Shown here piece by piece: positions 23,881 to 32,981 of a stretch of 64,000 bases of DNA. Origin of the DNA: Methanosarcina sp. KYL-1. Its GTDB lineage: Archaea > Halobacteriota > Methanosarcinia > Methanosarcinales > Methanosarcinaceae. The stretch lies in assembly GCF_024372725.1 (NCBI RefSeq), contig NZ_VOUA01000003.1, positions 62,001 to 126,000 of the forward strand, written 5' to 3'. How positions within the stretch are numbered: the first letter of the stretch is position 1; the number at the start of each line of letters is the position of its first letter. The notes under the pieces were generated by a model, which saw only the letters and a list, made by a program, of their open reading frames with translations, searched no databases and had not been told where the DNA came from. A program made the position numbers and the translations under genes.

Positions 23881-25812
23881 TTGTCATATGTTGGTTCAGA
23901 CGGAAAGGTACATGTTTCATTGAGTGAAGCTGCAGGGGGTCATGCGGCCCAGACGACAGCCAGCAGAGACTCACAAGGGAATATTGTAGGGTCCTCTCGA
24001 GGATCGGAATATGCGAGAGCTCAGGATGAGATCCGGAGGTCCGGATCCAGAGGGTCTGGAGGGTCTGGCAGCACATACAACAATCCTTACGAGAGATCCC
24101 CCCAGGAGGTTGAACGGCAGCAGTCTATAGTTTCCGGGCTTCGGGATCTAAAAGAAAGTGGGGCGTTTGAACAAAAATCCAGTTTCTCGACTGTAGTAAA
24201 CAGAGATGTCGGATGGTCAGTTAGAACAAACCCGCAAATGACACCTGCAGCCAAGGGAGAATCAAAAATAAGTGGAAAGTTCAGGCCGATAGGTGGGAAC
24301 GTTTATGGGTTGCCAACGAGGGCAGCTGATAAAACCAATCCTAATTTTTGGCTGGAGGAACACAGCCCGGAACCTGTGAAAGAGATAGGGCGAGCTTATT
24401 CACAGGGATACGCTGCAGGAAAGGGGCAGGAATATTCATTACGGGGATTACGGGCCCCAAATGTAGCACCTCGGAGTATGAGTACATATTCATTTTCTCA
24501 AAAAGCAAACGCTCTAGCTTCAGGATATGACCAGGTTCAAAATGCAATATTAGGCAGACTCCCTGCAGGGACCACCAGAGATGTACTTACAGGAGTGACA
24601 AACGTTCCTGAATGGGCAATAGGGGCCGTAGGCGGCATTCCTTTCGGTGTAGAAACAATCGCCAGAAATCCTACTACTATAAAAGATTCCATTGGGTTTG
24701 GCCTTGGGTTAATGGCTGGCGAAACCGTAACAAAAGCAAAGGAGCATCCAGGAGAACTGGCAGGGGAACTGGTAGGTGGATGGTTATTAGGTAAAGCCGG
24801 TGGATCAGTAGAAGCAAAAGTTAAACCGGGATTATCAAAAACTGGATTTAATAACTTTTTAGAGGATACTCGAGGAACAGCAGGCGTAAACGTATTTAAA
24901 TCAACTGACATATCTCAGCCAAGACCTGCAATCACACCAAAAGAAAAACTAGAAACATATATAGTATTCGGCGACAAAATAATTCCAGAATCCTCTACGA
25001 GAATATCAAGTGTTAGGCTTGCAGATGATGTAAAATTAACCCCGGAGATGGAGGAAGTGCTATTCGGAAAACCTAAACCCCAGGTTGAGGAGAATTTCCA
25101 TATCTCAAGCATCAAACTTGCAGATGATGTAAAAATAACTCCAGAGATGGAGGAAGCATTATTTGGAAAAGTTCCAGCTTCACGTCAGCCCGAACTATCT
25201 ACCGAGCTTTTGGATGCGAGACTTAAAAGAGATATATTCAGCCCTGAAAACACGGCTCCAACAGCATACACTATAAGTAGCATTAGAACTGGAGCAGAGA
25301 CATCCCAAATAAATGTGATTTTTCCGGTATTGACAAGTTCTCGTGTTTTTTCTGTCCGGGAACTTACAGAAGTTCCACATATTGAGGCTGAAACACTTCA
25401 GAGACAGGAAAACGAATATGAAGACATCTATATTCCTCCACTGGTAACAGTCCCACAACTGGAGGCTAAAATGCCTAAGGAACAAGAAAAAGGAGGTATC
25501 TATACTCCACCAGTTCCTACAGTTCCTGAGCTTGAGACGGAGATGCCTCAGGAAGCTGCAGTTCCAATCATAGGACACGTTCCGGAAATATCAGAAATCC
25601 CTTCCAAGGGAAATATTCCAGAACCTCCGAGAGAAGAATATTATTTTCCTTGGAGGCCGACATCTAAAATGAAATTACCTGTATCAATAGAAGATTCCCT
25701 AAATGTTATGCTCCCCACAGAAAAACCAAAACGCCGAAAAACAAAACCTGGCGAACTTTCAAATAGATATGGAGATCCGTTTGATATAAAAATAAAAATT
25801 CCAAAATTATAA
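23881..25812 (+). CDS. 643-aa modular protein with internal repeats, last structural-block gene
   Basis: The Gly/Ser-rich N-terminus (SGSRGSGGSGSTYNNP) leads to a Gly/Ala-rich amphipathic region near residues 235-305 (AIGAVGGIPFG, IGFGLGLMAGE, GELVGGWLLGKAGG). Two copies of a 24-residue unit follow (RLADDVKLTPEMEEVLFGK and KLADDVKITPEMEEALFGK), then two or more Pro/Glu-rich repeats (YIPPLVTVPQLEAKMP; YTPPVPTVPELETEMP), and a basic end (KPKRRKTKPGE). It could be an internal scaffold, a minor spike or a DNA-delivery protein. Start TTG 23881 has no clear RBS and is uncertain. It ends two bases from the convergent integrase gene. Confidence 0.6.
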   Translation: MSYVGSDGKVHVSLSEAAGGHAAQTTASRDSQGNIVGSSRGSEYARAQDEIRRSGSRGSGGSGSTYNNPYERSPQEVERQQSIVSGLRDLKESGAFEQKSSFSTVVNRDVGWSVRTNPQMTPAAKGESKISGKFRPIGGNVYGLPTRAADKTNPNFWLEEHSPEPVKEIGRAYSQGYAAGKGQEYSLRGLRAPNVAPRSMSTYSFSQKANALASGYDQVQNAILGRLPAGTTRDVLTGVTNVPEWAIGAVGGIPFGVETIARNPTTIKDSIGFGLGLMAGETVTKAKEHPGELAGELVGGWLLGKAGGSVEAKVKPGLSKTGFNNFLEDTRGTAGVNVFKSTDISQPRPAITPKEKLETYIVFGDKIIPESSTRISSVRLADDVKLTPEMEEVLFGKPKPQVEENFHISSIKLADDVKITPEMEEALFGKVPASRQPELSTELLDARLKRDIFSPENTAPTAYTISSIRTGAETSQINVIFPVLTSSRVFSVRELTEVPHIEAETLQRQENEYEDIYIPPLVTVPQLEAKMPKEQEKGGIYTPPVPTVPELETEMPQEAAVPIIGHVPEISEIPSKGNIPEPPREEYYFPWRPTSKMKLPVSIEDSLNVMLPTEKPKRRKTKPGELSNRYGDPFDIKIKIPKL

Positions 25813-25814
25813 AA

Positions 25815-27005
25815 TTAGTTTGATTCAGACCTCCCGAATTTGGAAAATAGTTCTCTTGCAGCATCACTCTTCATTACCAGCTGTAAAAGCTCTGGTATTT
25901 TATTTTCTATTTCGTTGATCTCCTGGAGGGTCTGCTGATCAAGGGGATGACCACAGCGAGTACAGAACTTTGAGGTAGGACCATTGATCTTTTCACATAT
26001 AGGGCAGGGCTTACTGGTAAGTTCTGGAAGCATGTCCTCTTTTTTCTTCATTCCATAGATCCGGAGCATTGCATCATCTACCTGCTTCCCGGAAAGGTGT
26101 ACGTACGTTGCCGGCATGTTCGAGCCATGGACCCAGCCCAGGTGGGCTTCCATTTGAGCTTCTGTCAGATGCTGGGCGAGCTCTGTACTCCTGGAATGTC
26201 GGAATAGATGGTTATGGACTCTCTTTTTGATGCCTGCTTTTTTCGCTGCATTCTTGATGATCTTTGTAAGTGCAGCATACTGCATCTGTTTCTTTCCTTT
26301 CCCTTTCCCTCTGAGCATAACGAAAATGTATGCTTCAGGGTTCTCCTTGTCAGAATGAACATCAAGCCATGCTGCGAGATAAGGCACTGAAAATATGACC
26401 CTTACTCTCCGGGCTCCCGTCTTTCCCTGTACCGATAGGACAGCTCCAAACTGGTCGAAATTTACGTTTTTGATCTGGAGCCCTCCGAGTTCACCGATCC
26501 GGCAGCCAGAGTCATACAGAATCGCTATAATTGCCTTGTCGCGGGTGTGGTCGGCAGCTTCTATCATCCGCTTGATTTCCTCTTCAGTAAGCAGGTTGTC
26601 AGGAAGCTTTCTTGCATTCATTTTGACGGTAGTCTTTACCCATGCGGCAGCATTGTTTTCTCCCTGCAGCCATGAAAAAAAACGCCGGATTGTGACTTTA
26701 TAGTCCCTTTTGGTCCACTCGGCCAGGTCAGATCTTTCTATTCGCGCTACAACAGCCTGGATATCCAGCCGGTCCATTTCAGAAAAATTTTTGCCGTTGA
26801 TCTCCTGAAACATCTCTGCCAGGGTATTCAGTTGCATTAAGTATTTCAAAACCCGAATAGTTTTAATGCCTTCAGCAAAAAGGTAATTTTCGAAATCCAG
26901 AATTGATTTCTTGTTAGCTTCAGAATAAGTAGCGTCCTTTATGCGCGACTCAAGGTTGCGCAACCCTTTGTTGTTCTTATAATCATAAATGCCCATATAT
27001 ATCAT
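25815..27005 (-). CDS. tyrosine recombinase (integrase) with zinc ribbon
   Basis: A 396-aa XerD-like integrase. An N-terminal SAM-like DNA-binding domain covers residues 20-120. The catalytic residues are visible: Arg in SGCRIGELGGL, His-x-x-Arg in HLFRHSRSTEL, His in HLGWVHGS, and Tyr in PATYVHLSG. After the catalytic domain comes CPICEKINGPTSKFCTRCG, a four-cysteine zinc ribbon seen in some archaeal integrases. The gene sits 70 bp from the tRNA-Ser 3' end, the usual arrangement for tRNA-targeted insertion, and would excise or insert the 26.4-kb element. Confidence 0.88.
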   Translation of the reverse strand: MIYMGIYDYKNNKGLRNLESRIKDATYSEANKKSILDFENYLFAEGIKTIRVLKYLMQLNTLAEMFQEINGKNFSEMDRLDIQAVVARIERSDLAEWTKRDYKVTIRRFFSWLQGENNAAAWVKTTVKMNARKLPDNLLTEEEIKRMIEAADHTRDKAIIAILYDSGCRIGELGGLQIKNVNFDQFGAVLSVQGKTGARRVRVIFSVPYLAAWLDVHSDKENPEAYIFVMLRGKGKGKKQMQYAALTKIIKNAAKKAGIKKRVHNHLFRHSRSTELAQHLTEAQMEAHLGWVHGSNMPATYVHLSGKQVDDAMLRIYGMKKKEDMLPELTSKPCPICEKINGPTSKFCTRCGHPLDQQTLQEINEIENKIPELLQLVMKSDAARELFSKFGRSESN

Positions 27006-27074
27006 TCACCCGGTATTGAAATAAAAATAGATACCAAGTCAATTGAAAGTAATGGGCTTTGAACTTAGGGAAGT

Positions 27075-27089
27075 ACGCTGAGGAGGAGA
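27075..27089 (+). other. Candidate attR (15-bp core in tRNA-Ser)
   Basis: Identical to 694-708. It covers the discriminator, the acceptor 3' strand and five bases of the T arm, so insertion would leave the tRNA intact. Confidence 0.5.
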
Positions 27090-27161
27090 TTCGAACTCCC
27101 GCAGCGCGTGAGCACTACCGGTTTTCAAGACCGGCGCCGTAGTCCACTTGGCTACCTCAGC
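27076..27161 (-). tRNA. tRNA-Ser (UGA)
   Basis: Read on the minus strand: acceptor stem GCTGAGG/CCTCAGC (7 bp, discriminator G), anticodon stem CCGGT/ACCGG with loop CTTGAAA giving anticodon TGA, a long type-II variable arm (AGTGCTCACGCGCTGC), and T arm GGGAG-TTCGAAT-CTCCT. The long variable arm and the G discriminator agree with serine. CCA is not encoded. It is the insertion site of the element on its left. Confidence 0.92.
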
Positions 27162-27307
27162 ATGTTGAATGAAGGATTCAGGTAAATGTTTCCCGGCATG
27201 ATTCCTTTACGCTCCGGGAAGCATATACCCTGAACCCGATTATTGTATATAAATTTTGCGAAGAGAAGAACTCTTCGCAGGTCTTTTTTCAGTTCTGATC
27301 GGTATGA

Positions 27308-28066
27308 TCAGTTTTCGGCTTCTGCGTTTTCTTCAGCGGCAGCCTCGGGAGCTTCTTCGGCTTCAGCTTCGGCTTCCTCGGGGGAGGGCATGGGGATTTC
27401 GGGTTCTGCAGTGAGCTTTTCAATGAGCTGGATTTCCTTGAGGCCAGCGTACTTGAAGAGTTCGGTTGCGACCCTGTTCTTTGCCATGAGCCAGCGCTGG
27501 TTGAAGGTCAGGCCGGTGGGGATGCCGATCTTTACTACGCCGTCTTCGATTTCGACTTCCATTTCACGGAGGCCGGTGTAGAGGGCGAGGAGGCCCTGGA
27601 CCTTTTCAACGTCTCCTTCGAGGACTTTTTCAATGGTGTACTCGTAGTTGACGACCTGGCCTGCGAGGGGGCTGTTGAAGTCTACGGTAGCCCTGCGGCC
27701 GATGACTCTGGTAACCACACCTCTCTTGCCGTCGATCTCAACGCCCATGCCGGGGTAGACTTTCCTGTCTTCGAACTTTGTGACAGAGACGGTCTCGATG
27801 AGCTTGGGGTTGCTCGGGCCGAATGCCTTTTCGGGGGGGATCTCCACATTACCGGTGTAGCCTGCTTCCTTTCCTTCGAGGTCCTCGTCAAGGCCGTCAA
27901 TGGTGTGTCCTGCCCCTACAATAATAACGTCTCCGCCGTAAAGGCCGCGGGGGCTGAAAATTTCTTCCTTTTTTGCAAGTTCTTCGTCGGTTGTGTCAAA
28001 AACCTTGCCGTCTACAAACTTACCAGTGTAATTTAACTTTATGAAGTCGCCTTTCTGGATTGCCAT
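27308..28066 (-). CDS. FKBP-type peptidyl-prolyl isomerase, archaeal long type
   Basis: 252 aa. The FKBP core spans about residues 1-155: GDFIKLNYTGKFVDGKVFDTT, then the active-site region VIIVGAGHTIDGLDEDLEGK, an inserted chaperone flap (IPPEKAFGPSN) and VVTRVIGRRATVDFNSPLAG at the end. The C-terminal domain (EVEIEDGVVKIGIPTG) is of the kind found in archaeal FKBP26-type proteins, and the last 30 residues are a Glu/Ala tail. It speeds proline isomerisation and has chaperone activity in the cytoplasm. First host gene beyond the tRNA. Confidence 0.9.
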   Translation of the reverse strand: MAIQKGDFIKLNYTGKFVDGKVFDTTDEELAKKEEIFSPRGLYGGDVIIVGAGHTIDGLDEDLEGKEAGYTGNVEIPPEKAFGPSNPKLIETVSVTKFEDRKVYPGMGVEIDGKRGVVTRVIGRRATVDFNSPLAGQVVNYEYTIEKVLEGDVEKVQGLLALYTGLREMEVEIEDGVVKIGIPTGLTFNQRWLMAKNRVATELFKYAGLKEIQLIEKLTAEPEIPMPSPEEAEAEAEEAPEAAAEENAEAEN

Positions 28067-29017
28067 AATTTTTCAACTCTTTCATTATATTAATTAAATT
28101 TGATGAGCAGGTAAATCACGCTGTATCAGCTAAATCCCTGAACTTTCATAGTAAATGTGTCTCACGCTATAGAACTCTGCCTTTAATAAGCTTTTTGGGG
28201 TTCAGCCCCTTAACGTCAACCGGGGCATTCATTCCCAAAGTTTTTTACTCAGATTATGGTTTTTCTAAAAAAGGCATACTGCTGCCGTTTACCTTCCCCG
28301 GGAAAGGGTCGCCGGGTTTGAAAGCAGGACTTCACATCCTTTGCGTTTCCTTATCCTGCCCGGCCCTCCCGCGGCTCCCCCGGGCTTCCGCACGGCGCAG
28401 CACCGCGCTGCAGCGTGAACTCATTTAAATGCCATCTCATCCGGCATCATGGACTCCTATTCTCCTCTCCTTTTCAGGGTCCGGTTCCGAATCCGGTTCC
28501 GAATCTGGTTCCGAATCTGGTTCTGAGTCCGGTTCTAAGTCCGGTTCTAAGTCCGGTTCTAAGTCCGGTTCTGAGTCCGGTTCCGAGTAAGGTTCAGGGG
28601 CGTCCTGTGTCCTCTCGGGGAAGTCCTCTCCCTCGCAGAGGGCTCCGCAAATGTGAAAGTCCCCGCCGAAGGCAGGTCTGCTTTTTGCAAGAGCACGAAG
28701 CTGCAGGGCTCATGCCATACATTCAGGGCTCATGCATACAGGCAGGCACGGGTGCTTATTTCTGCCAGGCCTTGTTATTAATATATAATTATATAATATT
28801 TTATTAATATACAGTTCTCTAATAATAAAAAATGTTACAGAATATGTAAAAAAATATTAAATATAACCTCTGACCATTATACTTCAGGGGATTTTCCGGG
28901 CTCTATTCATGATTCCTGAAGTTTTTACCGGCCGTTGGGATTTTTTATTCTTTCTGCGTTCGGACAGGAAAAACCCGGGAGATGAACAATTTTCGGTATT
29001 CTTTCCGGAGGGGCAGT
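28067..29017. other. 950-bp intergenic region
   Basis: No gene is supported. It holds the 12-bp repeat array at 28481-28588, then an AT-rich stretch (28770-28860, TTAATATATAATTATATAATA) that probably carries the nikR promoter. Confidence 0.5.
28481..28588. repeat. 12-bp tandem repeat, about 9 units
   Basis: Unit CCGGTTCTAAGT / CCGGTTCCGAAT with small variants. The frame it opens encodes only low-complexity Pro/Val/Leu repeats. Confidence 0.8.
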
Positions 29018-29437
29018 ATGGAAAAGCAGCTCATGAGGATAGGGATCTCTCTTCCGGGAGATCTTCTGGAAAATTTTGATGATATTATTATGGAACGCGG
29101 CTATTCTTCTCGCTCTGAGGGGATAAGGGACGCTATCAGGACTTACAACCAGCACTACGAGTGGATGCAGGAAATTCAGGGGAGGCGGGCAGCAACAATT
29201 TCTCTTGTGTACGATTGTTCCAAGAAAGGGGTTTCCAATGCCCTGGCAACAATCCAGCACGATTATACGGACCTGATAAATTCCAGCGTGCGTTTCCATA
29301 TTGAAACCGAGTCCTGTTTTGAAGTCATCATCCTTGACGGGGAAGGAGAGCAGATAGTAGAACTGGCCGAAAAAATCCTGAGCCTGAAAGGAGTGAAAAA
29401 CTTAAAGCTTACAACAATCCCCAAGACCGAGAAATAA
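29018..29437 (+). CDS. nikR: NikR-family nickel-responsive regulator
   Basis: 139 aa: N-terminal RHH (LMRIGISLPGDLLENFDDII and SSRSEGIRDAIRTY) and a C-terminal ACT-like metal domain with IQHDYTDL and SSVRFHIETESCFEVIILDG. In E. coli NikR the nickel ligands are His76, His87, His89 and Cys95. Here the equivalents appear to be His, Arg, His and Cys, so one ligand is replaced. Methanogens need nickel for F430, hydrogenase and CODH, which gives the regulator a clear context, but the metal or its affinity may differ. ATG 29018 follows GGAGGGG. Confidence 0.85.
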   Translation: MEKQLMRIGISLPGDLLENFDDIIMERGYSSRSEGIRDAIRTYNQHYEWMQEIQGRRAATISLVYDCSKKGVSNALATIQHDYTDLINSSVRFHIETESCFEVIILDGEGEQIVELAEKILSLKGVKNLKLTTIPKTEK

Positions 29438-29506
29438 AATATCCCCTGCGCCGAGCGCTCCCTTCTTCAACTTTTTGCTGCAATCAGACCCGAATATCCC
29501 CCTGAT

Positions 29507-29526
29507 TGGAAGATACTTTTAAATAA
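29507..29526 (+). promoter_or_regulatory. TATA-like box of the antiporter gene
   Basis: ACTTTTAAATA lies about 25-30 bp before the GTG start at 29548, so the transcript is probably almost leaderless. Confidence 0.45.
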
Positions 29527-29547
29527 AGCCGGATTCACATCATTTCT

Positions 29548-30795
29548 GTGCTCACAACAAACCTGATTCTCCTTTTAGCAGGCCTTATCCTCCTTGTCAA
29601 GGGTTCAGATTTATTTGTGATGTCCTCTTCAGCTATCGCAAAAAGGCTTGGAGTCTCAGAATTCATAATAGGGCTGACCCTGGTCTCAGTAGGGACCTCG
29701 GTTCCCGAACTTGCCTCCTCTCTGTTTGCATCTTTTCAGGGGGCCAGCGGAATTGTAATAGGGAATGTTATCGGGTCAAACATTGCCAACATAGGCCTGA
29801 TCGTGAGCACGGCTGCCGTCCTCTCAAAAGTGAAGACCGAAGAACTGATGCTGAGACGGGACGGATACATAATGTTCTTTGCAGCTGTCGTTTTCTACCT
29901 TTTTTCCCTGAATTTCGAGATTTCAAGGCTCGAAGCCCTCGTTTTTCTTTTACTCTATGTCTCTTACATACTTTTCCTGCTCGATAAAGTACGCAGGCAT
30001 AAAGAAGACATTTATTTCAAGGATTTTCTGAACTATTTTTTCAAGTTTGAATATATCTTCGATTTAAAGGCAAGGATCGAGACCGGGATAATGGGGAGAA
30101 TTGAAGACAAAAGAAGAATGGAAGAAATTAATAAAATAAAAGAAGGGGAGAAAACCGGAGATCAGGAAAGAATCGGAGCTCAGGAAAGAATTGGAGATCG
30201 GGAGAAAGCCGGAGATCAGGAGAAAATGGCAGAATGCAAAAGTCCCGAACCTGAAGAAGGAAACCGGGAAGAAATAAACCGGGAAAAAACAGAAAACAGT
30301 GGAAAGAGAAATAATGAAATTGAAAACGAATGCCGTCCCGGAGGCAGCCTTCCGGTAGAGGGGCTCAAACTGCTTGCAAGCGGGATCGCCATTATAATCG
30401 GGGCCCGGTACTTCATTGACGAGTCCATCTTCTTTGCCAGGCTCCTGGAAATCCCGGAAACCCTTATAGGAATGAGCCTTGTTGCTGTCGGGACCTCCCT
30501 TCCGGAATTGATGGTCACTGTCTCGGCAGCCCGCAGCGGTTATGCAAATATCGCTATCGGTAACGCAATCGGCTCTAACATAACGAATATCTTTTTGATT
30601 CTGGGCTGTTCCGCGCTTGTCTATCCCCTTAAGGTAACGGGATTAAGTGTTTATTTCATAGCGCCTTTCATGCTCTTTATAAGCTTCATACTCCTTTTTT
30701 TCATCTGGACTGGCTGGGAAATAAAAAGGTTTGAAGGACTTATCCTCCTCCTGCTTTATTCGGGGTTCATGGTTCTGCTCTTCCACCTCAGCTGA
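29548..30795 (+). CDS. Ca2+/Na+ antiporter (CaCA family)
   Basis: 415 aa with two inverted membrane repeats, each with the exchanger signature: LVSVGTSVPELASS and GNVIGSNIANIGLI in the first half, LVAVGTSLPELMVT and GNAIGSNITNIFLI in the second. The central cytoplasmic loop (about residues 175-265) is unusually long and hydrophilic and contains short repeats (ERIGAQERIGDREKAGDQEK), another case of tandem repeat growth in this genome. Exchanges calcium for sodium at the cytoplasmic membrane. Starts at GTG; alone in its transcript. Confidence 0.88.
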   Translation: MLTTNLILLLAGLILLVKGSDLFVMSSSAIAKRLGVSEFIIGLTLVSVGTSVPELASSLFASFQGASGIVIGNVIGSNIANIGLIVSTAAVLSKVKTEELMLRRDGYIMFFAAVVFYLFSLNFEISRLEALVFLLLYVSYILFLLDKVRRHKEDIYFKDFLNYFFKFEYIFDLKARIETGIMGRIEDKRRMEEINKIKEGEKTGDQERIGAQERIGDREKAGDQEKMAECKSPEPEEGNREEINREKTENSGKRNNEIENECRPGGSLPVEGLKLLASGIAIIIGARYFIDESIFFARLLEIPETLIGMSLVAVGTSLPELMVTVSAARSGYANIAIGNAIGSNITNIFLILGCSALVYPLKVTGLSVYFIAPFMLFISFILLFFIWTGWEIKRFEGLILLLLYSGFMVLLFHLS

Positions 30796-30972
30796 GGACC
30801 TGCCTGAATAAACCCGGGACCTGCACGAATAGACCCGGGAGCTGCTACCGATACCTCAAATATCTCACAGGTGCCTCCGATACCTCCGAAACCTCGGATA
30901 CCTCACAGAGACCCCGGATACCTCAGGTACTCAGATCAGGAAACTTTTCGGGGAAGTTATCCCCGGAAGGAA

Positions 30973-31185
30973 TTAGAACTCTCCTCTCAGCTTTTTGTGA
31001 ACAAGGACCTTCATTATCAAAAAGGAGACTGCCGAGATCAGGAGGGCGGTAATCAGCACCATTGATAGGCTTTCCGCTTCCGCAAACCTGAACATGAGCA
31101 CAAAGAGGATGCAGATCAGCAAAAGCCCCACAGCGAGGATAGGGTAGATTGACAATTCTTTTAGTTTTTCCATCAAATTATCCAT
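30973..31185 (-). CDS. small two-TM membrane protein
   Basis: 70 aa from Met 31185: two membrane helices (YPILAVGLLLICILFVLMF; VLITALLISAVSFLIMKVL) and a basic end. The longer frame (to 31248) adds an unconvincing N-terminus; AGGAAG precedes 31185 on this strand. Function unknown. Confidence 0.55.
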   Translation of the reverse strand: MDNLMEKLKELSIYPILAVGLLLICILFVLMFRFAEAESLSMVLITALLISAVSFLIMKVLVHKKLRGEF

Positions 31186-31382
31186 GTTCCCAAGAACTTC
31201 CTGATACATATTATATTTTACCAAACATTTTCTTCCCTTTAAGATCAATCAGGCTGGCAAAGAACTGCAAAAATTTTACCAGTAAAGCTCTCCATAGTTC
31301 TCCATCATGCTCTTTCCAGAGCCATTTGCCTCAGGGTCGTTATCTCAGCCCATCTGCCCTCATACGCTAAACCAGAAAAATC

Positions 31383-31784
31383 TCATTTCAAAATCCTGTA
31401 TCCGGCCCCTTCTAGCGCATCCACTGCATTTTCCAGGTCTTTTTCCCTTATCAGGATATAGTCCGTGTCATAGGTTGAAACGGCAAATATGCTGATCCCG
31501 CGTTCAGCCAGGACCAGACTGAGTCCTGAAAGGATTCCAGTAAGTGTGAAATCAAGCGGGCCTTCTACTTTAAGGCAGTTCCATCCTTTTTCACACTTGA
31601 CCCCTGCGGGAACGCTCTCTTCGGGGCAGACGACCGAAAGCTCATTCCCGGTTTTAGTGATTGAATAAAAATCGCTTTCCAGAGCCCATCCCGGGACGCC
31701 GGCTTCCCTGTCCAGCCTGCAGACCCCTAAACTGCCTTCAAGGACGCTCAGCGTAAGTTTGCTCTGCTTCATTCCGGGTTCCAT
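31383..31784 (-). CDS. ACT-domain amino-acid-binding protein
   Basis: 133 aa consisting of two ACT-like halves. The second (LDFTLTGILSGLSLVLAERGISIFAVSTYDTDYILIREKDLENAVDAL) is the conserved sensor fold of the ACT_7/CASTOR-like family. The first half (ELSVVCPEESVP) matches the N-terminal part of the same family. Expected to bind a small ligand such as an amino acid; target unknown. Met 31772 is an alternative start. Confidence 0.75.
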   Translation of the reverse strand: MEPGMKQSKLTLSVLEGSLGVCRLDREAGVPGWALESDFYSITKTGNELSVVCPEESVPAGVKCEKGWNCLKVEGPLDFTLTGILSGLSLVLAERGISIFAVSTYDTDYILIREKDLENAVDALEGAGYRILK

Positions 31785-32014
31785 ATTCGGATTTGATTTC
31801 GGATTCAGTTTTTCACCTCTTATTTATTCAGCCTGTTTTATTCAGCCTGTCTCTGCGGGCCTTTCTTTGTGTATTCTTTTCCAGCCTTTCCAGCCTTTCC
31901 AGCTTTTTCAAACTTTCCAGCCTTTTTCGCATGCATTTTTTTCAGTTTTTCCGGCATACATTTCATTTTGAATATAATAAAATATTTATGCACCGCCTTC
32001 TTAAGGGGGAGGTC

Positions 32015-32929
32015 ATGAATCAGGGACCCGGAAAAGCCCATCTCGAAGTAGCCCTAGCTTGCATGATTTATGGGATGGCAGGCCTCTTCCTTGCCCACAT
32101 CAACGGAATGGGAACGGGAGCGGTTCTTTTCTACGAGATGCTTATAGGGCTTTTGACCATCCTGGTCTACCTTGCAGCCAGGGGGAGGCTTTCGGAACTC
32201 CGGCTCGGGGGAAAAAAGGGCTATCTTTTCCTCCTGGGCGTGCTTATCTGCATAACTTTCTTCAGTTACTTTACGGCAATCAGGCTTACCTGCGTCTCCG
32301 TAGCCGTGCTTTTGCAGTACACATCCCCTATCTACGTGACCCTCCTTTCGCCCCTGATACTGAAAGAGAAGGTGAACTCCAGAAGTTACCTGGCCCTCTT
32401 ACTGGCCCTTGCAGGCGTGTTTCTGGTGGTCAGGCCGGAAAGCGGCTTTTCAGGGCTCGAATTGGAAGGAAACTACCGTACAGGGCTCATGTTCGGGCTG
32501 CTCTCCGGGCTTGCATATGCAGCCGTGATCCTCAATATCCGCTACCTGAAAGACGAGTACCCCGAAATGGCCGTCGCCTTCTGGCCCCTTGTGGTAATCG
32601 TCCTTTTAACGGCCCCCCTGGCCCTTGAAGTGCCTGCAAAAGTGGTGTTAGAAAATCTTGAAGTGCTCCTGCTCTTCGGGCTCATTTCCGGAGGGCTCGG
32701 GGAAATCCTGTATACGGAAGGCCTTTCCGGGGTCGAAGCGCAGGTCGGGAGCATCCTTGCCCTGGTAGAACCGGTCTCAGGGATCTTCTTCGATTTCATT
32801 GTGCTCGGGGTTTCCCTCTACCTCAACACCTTCCTGGGCTGCGTGCTGATCCTTGCAGCAGGGCTCCTAGTCAGCCTGGAAAACTTCCGCGGAATCTCCG
32901 GAAATGTCAATCAAGAATCGGAGACCTAG
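32015..32929 (+). CDS. DMT-superfamily transporter (EamA type)
   Basis: 304 aa with ten membrane helices in two EamA repeats: first half ACMIYGMAGLFLAHINGMGTG through YTSPIYVTLLSPLILKE, second half GLMFGLLSGLAYAAVILNIRYL through LALVEPVSGIFFDFIVLG. The second repeat ends with the typical EP motif. Exports small metabolites or amino acids, substrate unknown. ATG 32015 follows GGGGGAGG; the longer open frame upstream is rich in Phe/Ser and spurious. The neighbouring ACT gene is divergent. Confidence 0.82.
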   Translation: MNQGPGKAHLEVALACMIYGMAGLFLAHINGMGTGAVLFYEMLIGLLTILVYLAARGRLSELRLGGKKGYLFLLGVLICITFFSYFTAIRLTCVSVAVLLQYTSPIYVTLLSPLILKEKVNSRSYLALLLALAGVFLVVRPESGFSGLELEGNYRTGLMFGLLSGLAYAAVILNIRYLKDEYPEMAVAFWPLVVIVLLTAPLALEVPAKVVLENLEVLLLFGLISGGLGEILYTEGLSGVEAQVGSILALVEPVSGIFFDFIVLGVSLYLNTFLGCVLILAAGLLVSLENFRGISGNVNQESET

Positions 32930-32981
32930 CGAATACCGTAATTATTCCTGAACCCTTAAGTGTCTCAACCCTAGACGTTCC

